DNA of 64,000 nucleotides from Promineifilum sp. (lineage in GTDB: Bacteria; Chloroflexota; Anaerolineae; Promineifilales; Promineifilaceae), in contig JACKBY010000006.1 of NCBI GenBank assembly GCA_020634335.1, positions 124,001 to 188,000 on the forward strand, read 5' to 3'. The notes under the pieces were generated by a model, which searched no databases, was not told where the DNA came from, and saw nothing but the letters and a program-made list of their open reading frames with translations. Shown one piece after another: positions 1 to 8,103 of the stretch. Position 1 is the stretch's first letter; each line of letters starts with the position of its first letter. A program made the position numbers and the translations under genes.

Positions 1-83
1 TACGGCCGCATCGCCTGCTCTGCGACCATGCGGATCATGGTCATTTGATTCTGGATAAACTCAGGTATCTCAAAACTAATCAT
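1..83 (-). CDS. Acyl-CoA dehydrogenase, N-terminal fragment (cut by window edge)
   Basis: Only the first 27 codons are inside the window, starting MISFEIPEFIQNQ. An AGGAGC Shine-Dalgarno lies about 7 bases before the ATG at 83. The opening resembles the N-terminal helix of acyl-CoA dehydrogenases, and the gene follows another acyl-CoA dehydrogenase by 35 bp on the same strand, so the two are probably co-transcribed. It may be the partner of that gene, whose catalytic base is altered. The family call rests on a short fragment and on context. Confidence 0.6.
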   Translation of the reverse strand, partial: MISFEIPEFIQNQMTMIRMVAEQAMRP

Positions 84-118
84 CGCTTCAGCTCCTACTT
101 TTGCGTTCGTATCGCACC

Positions 119-1210
119 TTATACGATTGCCAAGCCGTCGAAGGCGGCAAAGCCGCGCGCGTTACGCAGCCATAATTCAACCGGGTACTCGCGAATGTAC
201 CCATAGCCGCCCAAAATTTGTAGCGCCCGGTCGGCTACTTGCATCACCATCCGATCCACGTGCTGTTTCATGATCGTGGCTTCCGGCGTCGCGTCCTTGC
301 CCTGATCGAGCTTCCAGGCCGTTTCCCAAACCAATAGTCGGGCTTCGTCCACTTCCGTAGCCATGTCGGCCAGCATGAAGGCGATTGACTGGCGGTGGGC
401 AATCGGCTCGCCGAACTGGACGCGCTCCTTGGCATAGTCGCGGGCATACTCGAACCCGGCTCGAGCCAGGCCGACGGCGGCCGCCCCCAGCGCAACACGA
501 CTGTGGTTCAGGATGAGGCTAAAGTCGATCCCGTCCTGCCCACCCAGCTTGTTCACCGCAGGAATAGCCACGTCGGACAGAGTCACCAGGTAGGTGGGCA
601 ACGAATGAATGCCCATCAGCTTGTTGCGCACGCCGATGGTCAGCCCCTCGGAATCGGCGGGAACCAGGAAAGCTTGGGTCTCTCCATCCTCGGCGGCGTA
701 CACGAGGATCGTATCAGCCTCATTGGCCAGCGGGACAAAGGTCTTAGTACCGGTCAAAATGTATGAGTCACCGTCGCGCATGGCCGTCGTCTTCAGCTTG
801 TACGGGCTGAACTGGATGGCCGGCTCCGTTAGAGCGGCCGTCATCCTTGGCGGTGCCACCTCACAGAACTGGGGCAGATACGCAGCCTTTTGTTCTTCTG
901 TACCACACAGCAACATAGGAATTGCCACGAGGTTGGGAGCCATCACCTTCAAGGTGACGGCCAAGTCGCCCCAGGCGAACTCCTCAAACGCTAAAGCGCC
1001 TGTAACGGTCGAGTACTCGCCAAACCCGCCGCAGTCTTCGGGCATGGCTGTGGGAAGCAAACCGATCTCCCACCCTGCGCGTAGAAGCGCTTCGGGAACT
1101 TCGCCCTCCTCCTCGGCATCCCGATAAACTTTTCGCACCCGTTCGCGAGCATACCGCGAGATCGTTTCGGTGAGCATCTTCTGCTCTTCATTTAGACGAA
1201 AATCCAGCAT
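119..1210 (-). CDS. Acyl-CoA dehydrogenase family protein
   Basis: FAD-dependent flavoprotein expected to introduce an alpha,beta double bond into an acyl-CoA. The 363-residue chain has the N-terminal helical domain, the beta-barrel segment, and a C-terminal domain with KERVQFGEPIAHRQ and ILGGYGYIREYPVE, both typical of the family. A GAGGAG ribosome site precedes the ATG. At the C-terminus the usual (I/F)(Y/F)EG catalytic-base motif reads AFDG, placing Asp358 where MCAD-type enzymes have Glu376, and the protein ends five residues later. Activity may therefore be reduced, or the protein may act in a complex with the neighbouring acyl-CoA dehydrogenase. HMG-CoA lyase and methylcrotonyl-CoA carboxylase beta elsewhere in the window suggest branched-chain acyl-CoA catabolism, but the substrate cannot be read from sequence. 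Confidence 0.88.
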   Translation of the reverse strand: MLDFRLNEEQKMLTETISRYARERVRKVYRDAEEEGEVPEALLRAGWEIGLLPTAMPEDCGGFGEYSTVTGALAFEEFAWGDLAVTLKVMAPNLVAIPMLLCGTEEQKAAYLPQFCEVAPPRMTAALTEPAIQFSPYKLKTTAMRDGDSYILTGTKTFVPLANEADTILVYAAEDGETQAFLVPADSEGLTIGVRNKLMGIHSLPTYLVTLSDVAIPAVNKLGGQDGIDFSLILNHSRVALGAAAVGLARAGFEYARDYAKERVQFGEPIAHRQSIAFMLADMATEVDEARLLVWETAWKLDQGKDATPEATIMKQHVDRMVMQVADRALQILGGYGYIREYPVELWLRNARGFAAFDGLAIV

Positions 1211-1311
1211 GGCAAACTCCTCACAATCGAGAGATTATCAATTTAATCTTAAGACTTGTTAGCTGTCCGATCCACTACACGAATACTTCAGGTGGACCTG
1301 ACCCAAACGCA

Positions 1312-2169
1312 TTATCTGCGACGCACAATTGCGTCGGTCATCCGCGCAATTCTGATCATGGGGCCAACGTCATGGACGCGCACTATATCCGCGCCGCGAT
1401 CAATACTGATGGCAACCGCCGCCGCCGTGCCTTCCAACCGCTGGTCGGGCGGCAAGTCCAGCGTATAGCCAATGAACGATTTGCGAGACGGCCCGCTCAG
1501 GAGGGGAAAACCCAATGCCTTTATTTCGTTCATGCGGTCAAGGATTTCCAGATTCTGTGGAACGGTTTTCCCAAATCCAATGCCGGGATCAATGATAATT
1601 CGTTCCGGCCGCACCCCGGCCGCCACAGCCAGATCAATTTGTTCGCTGAGTTCAGCCTTAATGTCGGCCATCAAATTGGCGTAATGTATCCCAACGTAAC
1701 GGCCGCCCAGCCGTGCCTCCTGCACCGCATCCTTCGGTTTACTACGATTGTGCATGATAATGATCGGACAACCACGGCCGGCAATCAGTTCGGCCATAGC
1801 CGGATCCATGCGCAAACCCCACACATCGTTCACCCAATCGGCTCCCGCGTCCAGCGCGAGTGCGGCCACGTCGGCCCGATAGGTGTCCACCGAGATGACG
1901 CTCTGCGGGAGCGCGGCGCGTATACTCGCGATGACCGGAATGACTCGTGACTTCTCCTCCGCGGCGGTCACCGGCCGGCTGCCCGGCCGCGTGCTTTCAC
2001 CACCAATATCCAGAACGTCGGCCCCTTCCTCAGCAAATCGCCGGGCCTGGGTCACAGCACGCTCAATCGGGTCATCTTCACCTTCTGCCGCCACGCCGTC
2101 ACCGGAAAAGCTATCCGGGGTGACGTTGACGATGCCCATCACATACGTGCGAGTGCCCCATTGAAACAT
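1312..2169 (-). CDS. folP: Dihydropteroate synthase
   Basis: Condenses 6-hydroxymethyl-7,8-dihydropterin pyrophosphate with p-aminobenzoate in folate synthesis. The 285-residue TIM barrel has both family signatures: NVTPDSFSGDG from residue 15 and DIGGESTRPG at 54-63. Later it carries the pterin-site DPGIGFGK and the phosphate-binding GPSRKSFIG. Length is normal for a bacterial monofunctional enzyme. It lies 41 bp downstream of folK on the same strand, so the pathway's preceding kinase is probably in the same transcript. No folB or folE is nearby. Confidence 0.97.
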   Translation of the reverse strand: MFQWGTRTYVMGIVNVTPDSFSGDGVAAEGEDDPIERAVTQARRFAEEGADVLDIGGESTRPGSRPVTAAEEKSRVIPVIASIRAALPQSVISVDTYRADVAALALDAGADWVNDVWGLRMDPAMAELIAGRGCPIIIMHNRSKPKDAVQEARLGGRYVGIHYANLMADIKAELSEQIDLAVAAGVRPERIIIDPGIGFGKTVPQNLEILDRMNEIKALGFPLLSGPSRKSFIGYTLDLPPDQRLEGTAAAVAISIDRGADIVRVHDVGPMIRIARMTDAIVRRR

Positions 2170-2210
2170 TTTTAACCTGTTATATTCGCTAGTCTTCCGG
2201 AATCGTCAAG

Positions 2211-2735
2211 TCAGCCGGACGATCCCGCCATCTCTCTACTTTCAAGGGGGAATGGCATTTCAAACAGACGCTCTACACCGGACAGATCAACCTTTTCCAG
2301 CATCTCCTGCACGCTGACGCCCGTCTGCGGATGGCGAAAATCGGGGATAATGACTGCCAAGGGGGCCAGCACAAAGGCTCTTTCAGCGATGTGGGGATGG
2401 GGGATAGTCAGATTTTCATCGTCGATGACAAGCTTGTCGTAGAACAGGATGTCAATATCAATAAGACGAGGGCCCCAATGGCGGGATGGCTCTCGGCCCA
2501 TCTCTTGTTCAATTTTTTTGATACGCTCCAGGAGATCGTGGGGAGCAATGGTTCCCACAGCGGCAACACACACGTTAAGAAACGGTGGTTGCTCAGTCTC
2601 ACCCCACGGCTCTGTGGCAAACACGGGCGATATAGCCGTGATCGTGATGAATTGCTGCAGTCCATCAACCGCTCGCCGCAAATTGGCAAATCGGTCGTTC
2701 AGGTTCGAGCCAAGACTGAGATAGATTGAACTCAT
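2211..2735 (-). CDS. folK: 2-amino-4-hydroxy-6-hydroxymethyldihydropteridine pyrophosphokinase
   Basis: Transfers pyrophosphate from ATP to hydroxymethyl-dihydropterin, making the substrate of FolP. The protein opens with YLSLGSNLNDR, which forms part of the pterin site, and contains GPRLIDIDILFYD, the Mg/ATP-binding signature with its two catalytic aspartates, followed by TIPHPHIAERAFVLAPL. It has 174 residues, slightly longer than the roughly 160 of E. coli HPPK because of a C-terminal tail. It is first in a folK-folP transcript and diverges from the M23 peptidase across a 147-bp control region containing a long dyad. Confidence 0.96.
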   Translation of the reverse strand: MSSIYLSLGSNLNDRFANLRRAVDGLQQFITITAISPVFATEPWGETEQPPFLNVCVAAVGTIAPHDLLERIKKIEQEMGREPSRHWGPRLIDIDILFYDKLVIDDENLTIPHPHIAERAFVLAPLAVIIPDFRHPQTGVSVQEMLEKVDLSGVERLFEMPFPLESREMAGSSG

Positions 2736-2784
2736 TTATATCACCCACCGTATGGTAACCTGTGTCCTGTTAAGGATGCCCAAC

Positions 2785-2829
2785 ATGACGCACTGCATTA
2801 TTAGATATATTTATAACACGGTGCGTCAT
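2785..2829. promoter_or_regulatory. Dyad in the folK / M23 peptidase divergent control region
   Basis: A perfect 9-bp inverted repeat, ATGACGCAC (2785-2793) and GTGCGTCAT (2821-2829), flanks an AT-rich 27-bp centre containing TATATT and TATAAC. The arm-to-arm spacing is too wide for a simple hairpin terminator and there is no T-run. It could be paired operator half-sites bracketing divergent promoters. The regulator is unknown. Confidence 0.35.
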
Positions 2830-2882
2830 AAGTGTCAACGAGGTAGAGCCATCATTTTCCTGGAAACTCGGTTTCGCCGCTA

Positions 2883-4151
2883 ATGAGGGTTAGAATCCAT
2901 CGGATGAGGCGAACGCTGATTTTGTCTTTATTTTTGTTCCTGGGTCTGGCGACAAGCGAGCGGGCTGCGATAGCCCAGCCGCCGACCTATACGATCCTGC
3001 CCGGCGATACGTGGGTCGCCCTGGCCATGCGCTTCAACGTGGAAGAGAACGAACTCCATCGCCTGAACCCCCATTTCAATACCTCTCGCCAGCCCACAAT
3101 AGGGACGAGCATTACGCTGCCCGACAACGCCGCCGAACGCTCAGGCAGAATGGTACGGCCGGGAAGTGAAAGCACTCTGAGCACGGCGGTACGATTTCAG
3201 CTTTCTCCCTGGGCCATCGCCGCGCTCAATAGGTTGGAAAGCCCCTATCGGCCCAACCTTTATCGCCCGTTGTTCATCCCCGGTGACGGCACGATCCGCG
3301 ATTTCCCTCCGGGCATTGACTCGCTTGAATTATCGGTAACCTCGCCGGACCCAGGCCAGGCCCTGGGTATTCGCGGAACCACCATCGACGAAAATGCTAC
3401 GATAATCGCGCGCATGGATGGACTCCCGGTATCGATAGCCGGCACAAGTAATCGGTTTGTAGGCGTCGTCGGAACCGGCGCTTTTTACGCCGGTGGCGAA
3501 CCCGAACTTATCATCCAGGTCGACGATCATCCGGCCTGGAGCCAGCCCTGGGGCTTCGCGGAACGGGAATGGGATTATCAGGAACTGACCCTAACCGGCG
3601 AAGCAGCCGAGATCGACCAGCAATCACGAGATGAGGAACGGGCGCGCCTGCGCGAGTTGTGGACCCACATAACGCCCAACCCTCAATGGACTGATCGATT
3701 TAGCACGCCGATCAACGATTTCTTGAGCGTGACGGCCAACTATGGCGCACGCCGCTCTTATAACGGGGGCCCTTATCTTACTTATCATGAGGGGATAGAC
3801 TTCAGCGCCTATGCCGGTACCCCGGTTTTTGCTCCAGCGGCCGGAACCGTGGTGCTGGCGGAACGCTTGTACGTTCGGGGAGGGGCTGTCATTCTGGATC
3901 ACGGTTTGGGAATCTACTCGGGTTATTATCATCTGTCGGCCGTCCACGTTACGTCAGGTCAGACAGTACAACCGGGAACCATCCTGGGCGAAGTCGGCAC
4001 GACCGGTCTCTCCACCGGTAACCATCTCCACTGGGATGTGCTCGTCAACGGCATCTGGGTTGACCCGGCCGCGTGGCAAGAGCAGGGGATCGACTGCTGG
4101 CTGCTGGAGGGATTGGGATCACCTTGCTCGCCCCCAGCCCCCACGGAATAA
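2883..4151 (+). CDS. Secreted LysM / M23 metallopeptidase
   Basis: Probable peptidoglycan endopeptidase acting outside the membrane. The N-terminus has a positively charged region and hydrophobic core (LILSLFLFLGLA) of a signal peptide. A LysM module follows from about residue 37 (YTILPGDTWVALAMRF). A middle region without an obvious family leads to a C-terminal M23 (LytM/NlpD-type) domain. Zinc ligands are visible in HEGIDFS, with His and Asp, and in HLHW, with His381 and His383. The spacing and GTPVFAPAAGTVV are typical of active M23 enzymes rather than degenerate NlpD activators. The start at 2883 lacks a clear ribosome site; an ATG at 2904 is an alternative. The gene ends 5 bp before the convergent prs. 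Confidence 0.9.
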   Translation: MRVRIHRMRRTLILSLFLFLGLATSERAAIAQPPTYTILPGDTWVALAMRFNVEENELHRLNPHFNTSRQPTIGTSITLPDNAAERSGRMVRPGSESTLSTAVRFQLSPWAIAALNRLESPYRPNLYRPLFIPGDGTIRDFPPGIDSLELSVTSPDPGQALGIRGTTIDENATIIARMDGLPVSIAGTSNRFVGVVGTGAFYAGGEPELIIQVDDHPAWSQPWGFAEREWDYQELTLTGEAAEIDQQSRDEERARLRELWTHITPNPQWTDRFSTPINDFLSVTANYGARRSYNGGPYLTYHEGIDFSAYAGTPVFAPAAGTVVLAERLYVRGGAVILDHGLGIYSGYYHLSAVHVTSGQTVQPGTILGEVGTTGLSTGNHLHWDVLVNGIWVDPAAWQEQGIDCWLLEGLGSPCSPPAPTE

Positions 4152-4156
4152 GCTTG

Positions 4157-5173
4157 CTACAATTCGTCGAGTTGCGTCCGATCGCCAAAATCAAAAAGTT
4201 CGCCAATCGAGCGGTGATAGTAATTTTGCCGGATCGCCCCCGCGAAAATGGGGCCGGTGGAAAGGACGACCAGCTTGGACCCCGGATTGACCTTCTGCGG
4301 CACCGTATCCGTGGTTACGATTTCCTTGATCTCCGGAACCGCTTCCAGACGCTCCAGCCCTCCCCGAAGAAAAACCCCGTGGGTACACAGAACGCTGACT
4401 TCTTCCAACCCGTGCTCAACCAATAGGCGAGTTAATTCCACGATGGTGCCCCCGGTGGCGATTTCATCATCGTGAATAATGGCGCGTTTGAAGCCCGACA
4501 CTTGCCGGCCGATCAGACCTCCATAATGAACGCGCGTGTCGTCGATGCGTGTCTTGTTGGCGGTAGCAACACCCAGACCCAGCATGTCAGCAAAGCGCGC
4601 CGCTGACTTGGCACTGCCCATGTCCGGCGCAACGACAATCGTGTCGTCAGGATTGAACTGCTGCGGTAAAAAATAATCAGCAAATAATCCTCGCGCCGTC
4701 AACGGATCGGCCGGGATACTGAAAAATCCATGCACCTGCGGCGAATGAAGGGTCATGGTCATGATATGTGTGGCTCCGGCCGTGTGGAGCAGATCCGCCA
4801 CCAGCCGGGCCGTGATCGATATCCGCGGCGCGTCCTTCTTGTCCGAACGCGCATACGAAAAGTAGGGAATAACGGCGTGGATTTCGCGCGCGGCCGCGCT
4901 CTTGGCGATATCGAGCATCATCAGCAGTTCGACAAGGTGATCGCTCACTGGGGGAACAAGCGACTGAACGATATAGACCACACGCCCGCGGACGCTCGCG
5001 CCCAACTGCACGAAGAGATTGTCATTACTGAAGCGCGATACATGGGTCTCCTCCAGACGAATGTTCAGGTTCTCGGCAATGGACCCCGCCAACGCTGGAT
5101 TGGAACGGCCGGCAAAAAGGCGAACCTCACTTTGATCAAGCATCTGGGTTAGCGATTGGGGACTCTGGCTCAT
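4157..5173 (-). CDS. prs: Ribose-phosphate pyrophosphokinase, divergent form
   Basis: Makes PRPP from ribose 5-phosphate and ATP for nucleotide, histidine and tryptophan synthesis. The PRPP-binding loop reads HDDEIATGGTI and the ATP-site segment PYFSYARSDKKDAPRIS fits the family. The usual (D/T)LHxxQIQGFFDIPVD signature has become TLHSPQVHGFFSIPADP, and the flexible-loop region reads PDMGSAKSAARFA. It has 338 residues, longer than the typical 310-320. The ATG at 5173 is preferred because GGAGGA sits 7 bases upstream; an in-frame ATG at 5188 overlaps that ribosome site. The divergence suggests a separate subfamily, but the catalytic framework looks intact. Confidence 0.9.
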   Translation of the reverse strand: MSQSPQSLTQMLDQSEVRLFAGRSNPALAGSIAENLNIRLEETHVSRFSNDNLFVQLGASVRGRVVYIVQSLVPPVSDHLVELLMMLDIAKSAAAREIHAVIPYFSYARSDKKDAPRISITARLVADLLHTAGATHIMTMTLHSPQVHGFFSIPADPLTARGLFADYFLPQQFNPDDTIVVAPDMGSAKSAARFADMLGLGVATANKTRIDDTRVHYGGLIGRQVSGFKRAIIHDDEIATGGTIVELTRLLVEHGLEEVSVLCTHGVFLRGGLERLEAVPEIKEIVTTDTVPQKVNPGSKLVVLSTGPIFAGAIRQNYYHRSIGELFDFGDRTQLDEL

Positions 5174-5303
5174 AGTTGGTTCCTCCATCCGGGCTGTAGG
5201 CGTGTGACCCCATCGTCATCTGATGCGCCACAAACTCAATTATCTGCATCCCGCTGAGGGAATCAAGACAATCATTCGCAGAAACCATAGTACTGAAATC
5301 CGA

Positions 5304-5885
5304 TCAGAATTTTGCGTCAACCGCCATTGCTTGCCGAAGTAAATCGCGGTAGCGGGCCAGGGACACTTCGACAGCTCCCAGGCTCAGCAGATGTGGGGTC
5401 TGGTATTGCACGTCAAGGAGTGTAAATCCCCGTGTGCGCAGGTGACGGACCAGGAAGTAGAGCGCCACCTTGCTGGTATTCGGCAATATGCTAAACATGC
5501 TCTCCCCCGCGAATAATCCCCTCAACGAAACGCCATAAAGTCCTCCCACCAGTTCCTCGTCGGACCAGACTTCTACGCTGTGGGCAAAGCCCAGGGAGTG
5601 GATCAATGTGTAGGCTTCGATGATCTCGTCGCTGATCCAGGTCGTCTCGCGTCCTGGACCGGGCGCAGCGCACGCCGTCACCACGGCGGTGAACGCTGTA
5701 TCAAAGCGTACCTGGTATTTTCCAGAATGGATGAGGCGAAACAGGGAGCGCGAGGTGTGCAGTCTGTCAAGCGGCAGAATGGCCCGGGGATCGGGCGAGT
5801 ACCAGTAAATGTGCCCACCCTCATGGGCCATCGGGAACATGCCTTGGGAATAGGCGGTCAACAATAATTCCGGTGTCAGATTCAT
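5304..5885 (-). CDS. aat: Leucyl/phenylalanyl-tRNA--protein transferase
   Basis: Attaches Leu or Phe from aminoacyl-tRNA to N-terminal Lys or Arg of proteins, marking them for ClpS/ClpAP degradation in the N-degron pathway. Family features include AYSQGMFPMA near the N-terminus, IYWYSPDPRAILPLD, TWISDEIIEAY, HSVEVW, GGLYGVSLRGLFAGESMFS and FTLLDVQYQTPHL. It has 193 residues, shorter than the 234 of E. coli because the N-terminal extension is missing, which is common outside proteobacteria. It stands alone, 130 bp downstream of prs, and diverges from the aminotransferase at 6018. Confidence 0.95.
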   Translation of the reverse strand: MNLTPELLLTAYSQGMFPMAHEGGHIYWYSPDPRAILPLDRLHTSRSLFRLIHSGKYQVRFDTAFTAVVTACAAPGPGRETTWISDEIIEAYTLIHSLGFAHSVEVWSDEELVGGLYGVSLRGLFAGESMFSILPNTSKVALYFLVRHLRTRGFTLLDVQYQTPHLLSLGAVEVSLARYRDLLRQAMAVDAKF

Positions 5886-6017
5886 GCCATGATCAGCGGG
5901 CCAACGCCTCCAAACCGAATCGAACCGACCTCAACAATTACTATAACGTAACTGCCAATGCTTCCAAAATCGCGACTAAAAATTGCTCATAATCATATTT
6001 TACGAAACAATCTGCCT

Positions 6018-7178
6018 ATGTACGATCTCGACGCCCTTCGCCACGACGAATTTCCGTTTTCGGCCGAACTTACCTACCTCAATCACGCCGGTATCTCGCC
6101 GTTGCCACAACGAACCAAACGGCGCGTTCAATGGGCTATCGAAATGTTGAGCAACGATCCCAATGACTTTTTCGGGAATCATGCGCTGCCGGCGTTCGTA
6201 TCGATACAAGAGATGCTGAGCCGGTATATCAACGCTCAATCGGCCGCCGATGTCGTTTTCTCCACGTCAACCAGCGCCGGCCTCAATGCCGTGGCACAGG
6301 CTATTGACTGGCGTGAAGGCGACAACATCATTTTTTGCGATCAGGAGTTCCCCTCCAATGCGTACCCATGGATGAGTCTGGCGCGTGACGGCGTTGAAGC
6401 GCGTTGCGTCCCGACCGACAACGGCGGCCTGACGCTGCGCCAGGTGGAAGCTTTTGTCGACGAGCGCACGCGGGCAGTCGCCGCCAGCGCCGTCCAGTTC
6501 TTCTCAGGACACCGCACCGATATGGTCGCCATCGGCCGCTTCTGCCGCGAGCGGGACATTCTTTTCATCGTCGACGCTATTCAAGCGATTGGACACATGA
6601 AGTTTGACGTACAGGCGATGAATATCGACATTTTAGCTACGGGCGGGATGAAGTCGCTGCTGGCGCTGCCGGGCATAGGCTTTATCTACGTGCGCGAGAG
6701 CGTTGCCGCGGCCATGCAACCACGGCTGATTCATGGCAACGCCACGATGGATTACCTTCACTGGCTGGCCTACGACATGACGCTGCTGCCGGGCGCGGCG
6801 CGGTTGGCAAGCGGCACGCCGAATGTGCCCGGCGTTTTGGCCTTGGGCCCCAGTCTCGATCTGATCAACGAATTAGGTCCGGAAAATATTGATGCCCACA
6901 CAACCGGCCTGGCGCGCTACACGATTAACTCACTCACGCGTGAAGGTTACCAGGTTATCACGCCCATTGACGCATTAGGACCGATAGTTGCCTTTCATTC
7001 ACCCCACGACAGCTCGACTACCGACCGGCTCATACAGCATCTTGCTGCTCACCACATCGTCGTGTGCAAACATCTGGATGCGGCCGCTGCGCCCTACGTC
7101 CGGGTATCGTTCCATTGCTACAATACCACGGCCGAGGTTGATCGCTTCATGGAAGGATTGCACGGTTTCGTCAATTAA
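6018..7178 (+). CDS. Class V aminotransferase (cysteine desulfurase-like PLP enzyme)
   Basis: PLP-dependent fold-type I enzyme. Visible features are YLNHAGISPLP near the N-terminus, STSTSAGLNAVAQ (phosphate cup), VDAIQAIGHMKFD with the PLP-contacting Asp and Gln, and TGGMKSLLALPGIGFIYV with the probable Schiff-base lysine. In cysteine desulfurases that lysine is usually preceded by His; here it is Met, so desulfurase activity is not assured. Isopenicillin-epimerase-like or selenocysteine-lyase-like roles are equally possible. The ATG at 6018 gives the family-like N-terminus; an ATG at 5958 would add 20 residues of no visible family. The 3' end overlaps the convergent HMG-CoA lyase gene by 8 bp. 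Confidence 0.8.
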   Translation: MYDLDALRHDEFPFSAELTYLNHAGISPLPQRTKRRVQWAIEMLSNDPNDFFGNHALPAFVSIQEMLSRYINAQSAADVVFSTSTSAGLNAVAQAIDWREGDNIIFCDQEFPSNAYPWMSLARDGVEARCVPTDNGGLTLRQVEAFVDERTRAVAASAVQFFSGHRTDMVAIGRFCRERDILFIVDAIQAIGHMKFDVQAMNIDILATGGMKSLLALPGIGFIYVRESVAAAMQPRLIHGNATMDYLHWLAYDMTLLPGAARLASGTPNVPGVLALGPSLDLINELGPENIDAHTTGLARYTINSLTREGYQVITPIDALGPIVAFHSPHDSSTTDRLIQHLAAHHIVVCKHLDAAAAPYVRVSFHCYNTTAEVDRFMEGLHGFVN

Positions 7179-8103
7179 AATCGACCCGCGGCTCGTGCTC
7201 CTGGCTACTCTCCCACCACTGGCGGATTCGGCCGCCGATTGGCCGGCCAATGATCTGCTCCAGATCGTAGACGACATCCCACAAGCGGGCGAAGTCGACG
7301 CCCGTGCCCAGGCCCACCTTAAAGGCCAGAAAGACCAGGTCCTCCGTTGCCAGGTTGCCGGCCGCGCCAGGGGCAAACGGACAGCCCCCCAGACCCCCGA
7401 CGCTGGAATCGAAGATGCGAATACCGGCTTGCAGCGCGGTGGTCGCATTCGCCAGACCGAGAGCCTGGGTATCGTGCAAATGGACCGCCAGGCGCTCCAT
7501 TGCTATCCGGCGGGCGATCAGATCGATGAGCCGGCCGACGGACAGGGGGTCAGCGTGACCAACGGTGTCGGCGATGGCGATCTCGTCAACCCCCCAATCC
7601 GCGATCTCCTGGACGACGGCCAGCGTCTTCAACGGGGGAATGGCCCCTTCGAAGGGGCAAATCCAGGCCGTCATGACGTAGAAGCGTGTCCTGATGCCGT
7701 CGCGGTGCGCGCGCTCGACCAAAGCGTGGGCCGTGATCAGGGCCTCTCGCGGTGTGTTGTGCGTGTTGCGCAGGCTGAAAGTCTCGCTGACCGCCGCGCC
7801 GAAGGCCATCGAGCGACAACCATTCAGCAATGCGCGATCATAGCCGCGTTCGTTGAACACCAAACCTACGAACTCAACGCCACTGCCGGCATGACGCGTC
7901 GTCACGCCGGCCATCACCTCGTCGGCGTCGGCCAACTGGGGAACGGCCAGAGGGTGAACGAAGCTGGTCGCCTCGATGTGGCGCAATCCAGCCTCGACCA
8001 GCCCATCGATGAGTCGCTGTTTCTGCGCAGCCGATAGGGTGACAGCTTCGTTCTGCAAGCCGTCGCGTGGACCCACTTCGTAGATCTTCAGGAGATCATT
8101 CAT
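7171..8103 (-). CDS. Hydroxymethylglutaryl-CoA lyase
   Basis: Cleaves HMG-CoA to acetoacetate and acetyl-CoA, the last step of leucine catabolism. The TIM barrel starts with EVGPRDGLQNE, continues with HIEATSFVHPLAVPQLADA, and carries the C-terminal signature GGLGGCPFAPGAAGN with the catalytic Cys. It has 310 residues from the ATG at 8103. That ATG overlaps the stop of the upstream S9 peptidase gene as TGATG, suggesting translational coupling; a TTG one codon upstream is possible. Methylcrotonyl-CoA carboxylase beta lies 26 kb away and acyl-CoA dehydrogenases 7 kb away, so the leucine route is scattered. Related HMGL-like aldolases with other substrates cannot be fully excluded. Confidence 0.92.
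   Translation of the reverse strand: MNDLLKIYEVGPRDGLQNEAVTLSAAQKQRLIDGLVEAGLRHIEATSFVHPLAVPQLADADEVMAGVTTRHAGSGVEFVGLVFNERGYDRALLNGCRSMAFGAAVSETFSLRNTHNTPREALITAHALVERAHRDGIRTRFYVMTAWICPFEGAIPPLKTLAVVQEIADWGVDEIAIADTVGHADPLSVGRLIDLIARRIAMERLAVHLHDTQALGLANATTALQAGIRIFDSSVGGLGGCPFAPGAAGNLATEDLVFLAFKVGLGTGVDFARLWDVVYDLEQIIGRPIGGRIRQWWESSQEHEPRVDFN

Noticed and set aside
6988..8037. A 349-codon open frame on the plus strand
   Set aside because: It crosses the end of the aminotransferase and runs antisense to HMG-CoA lyase, so it is a shadow frame.
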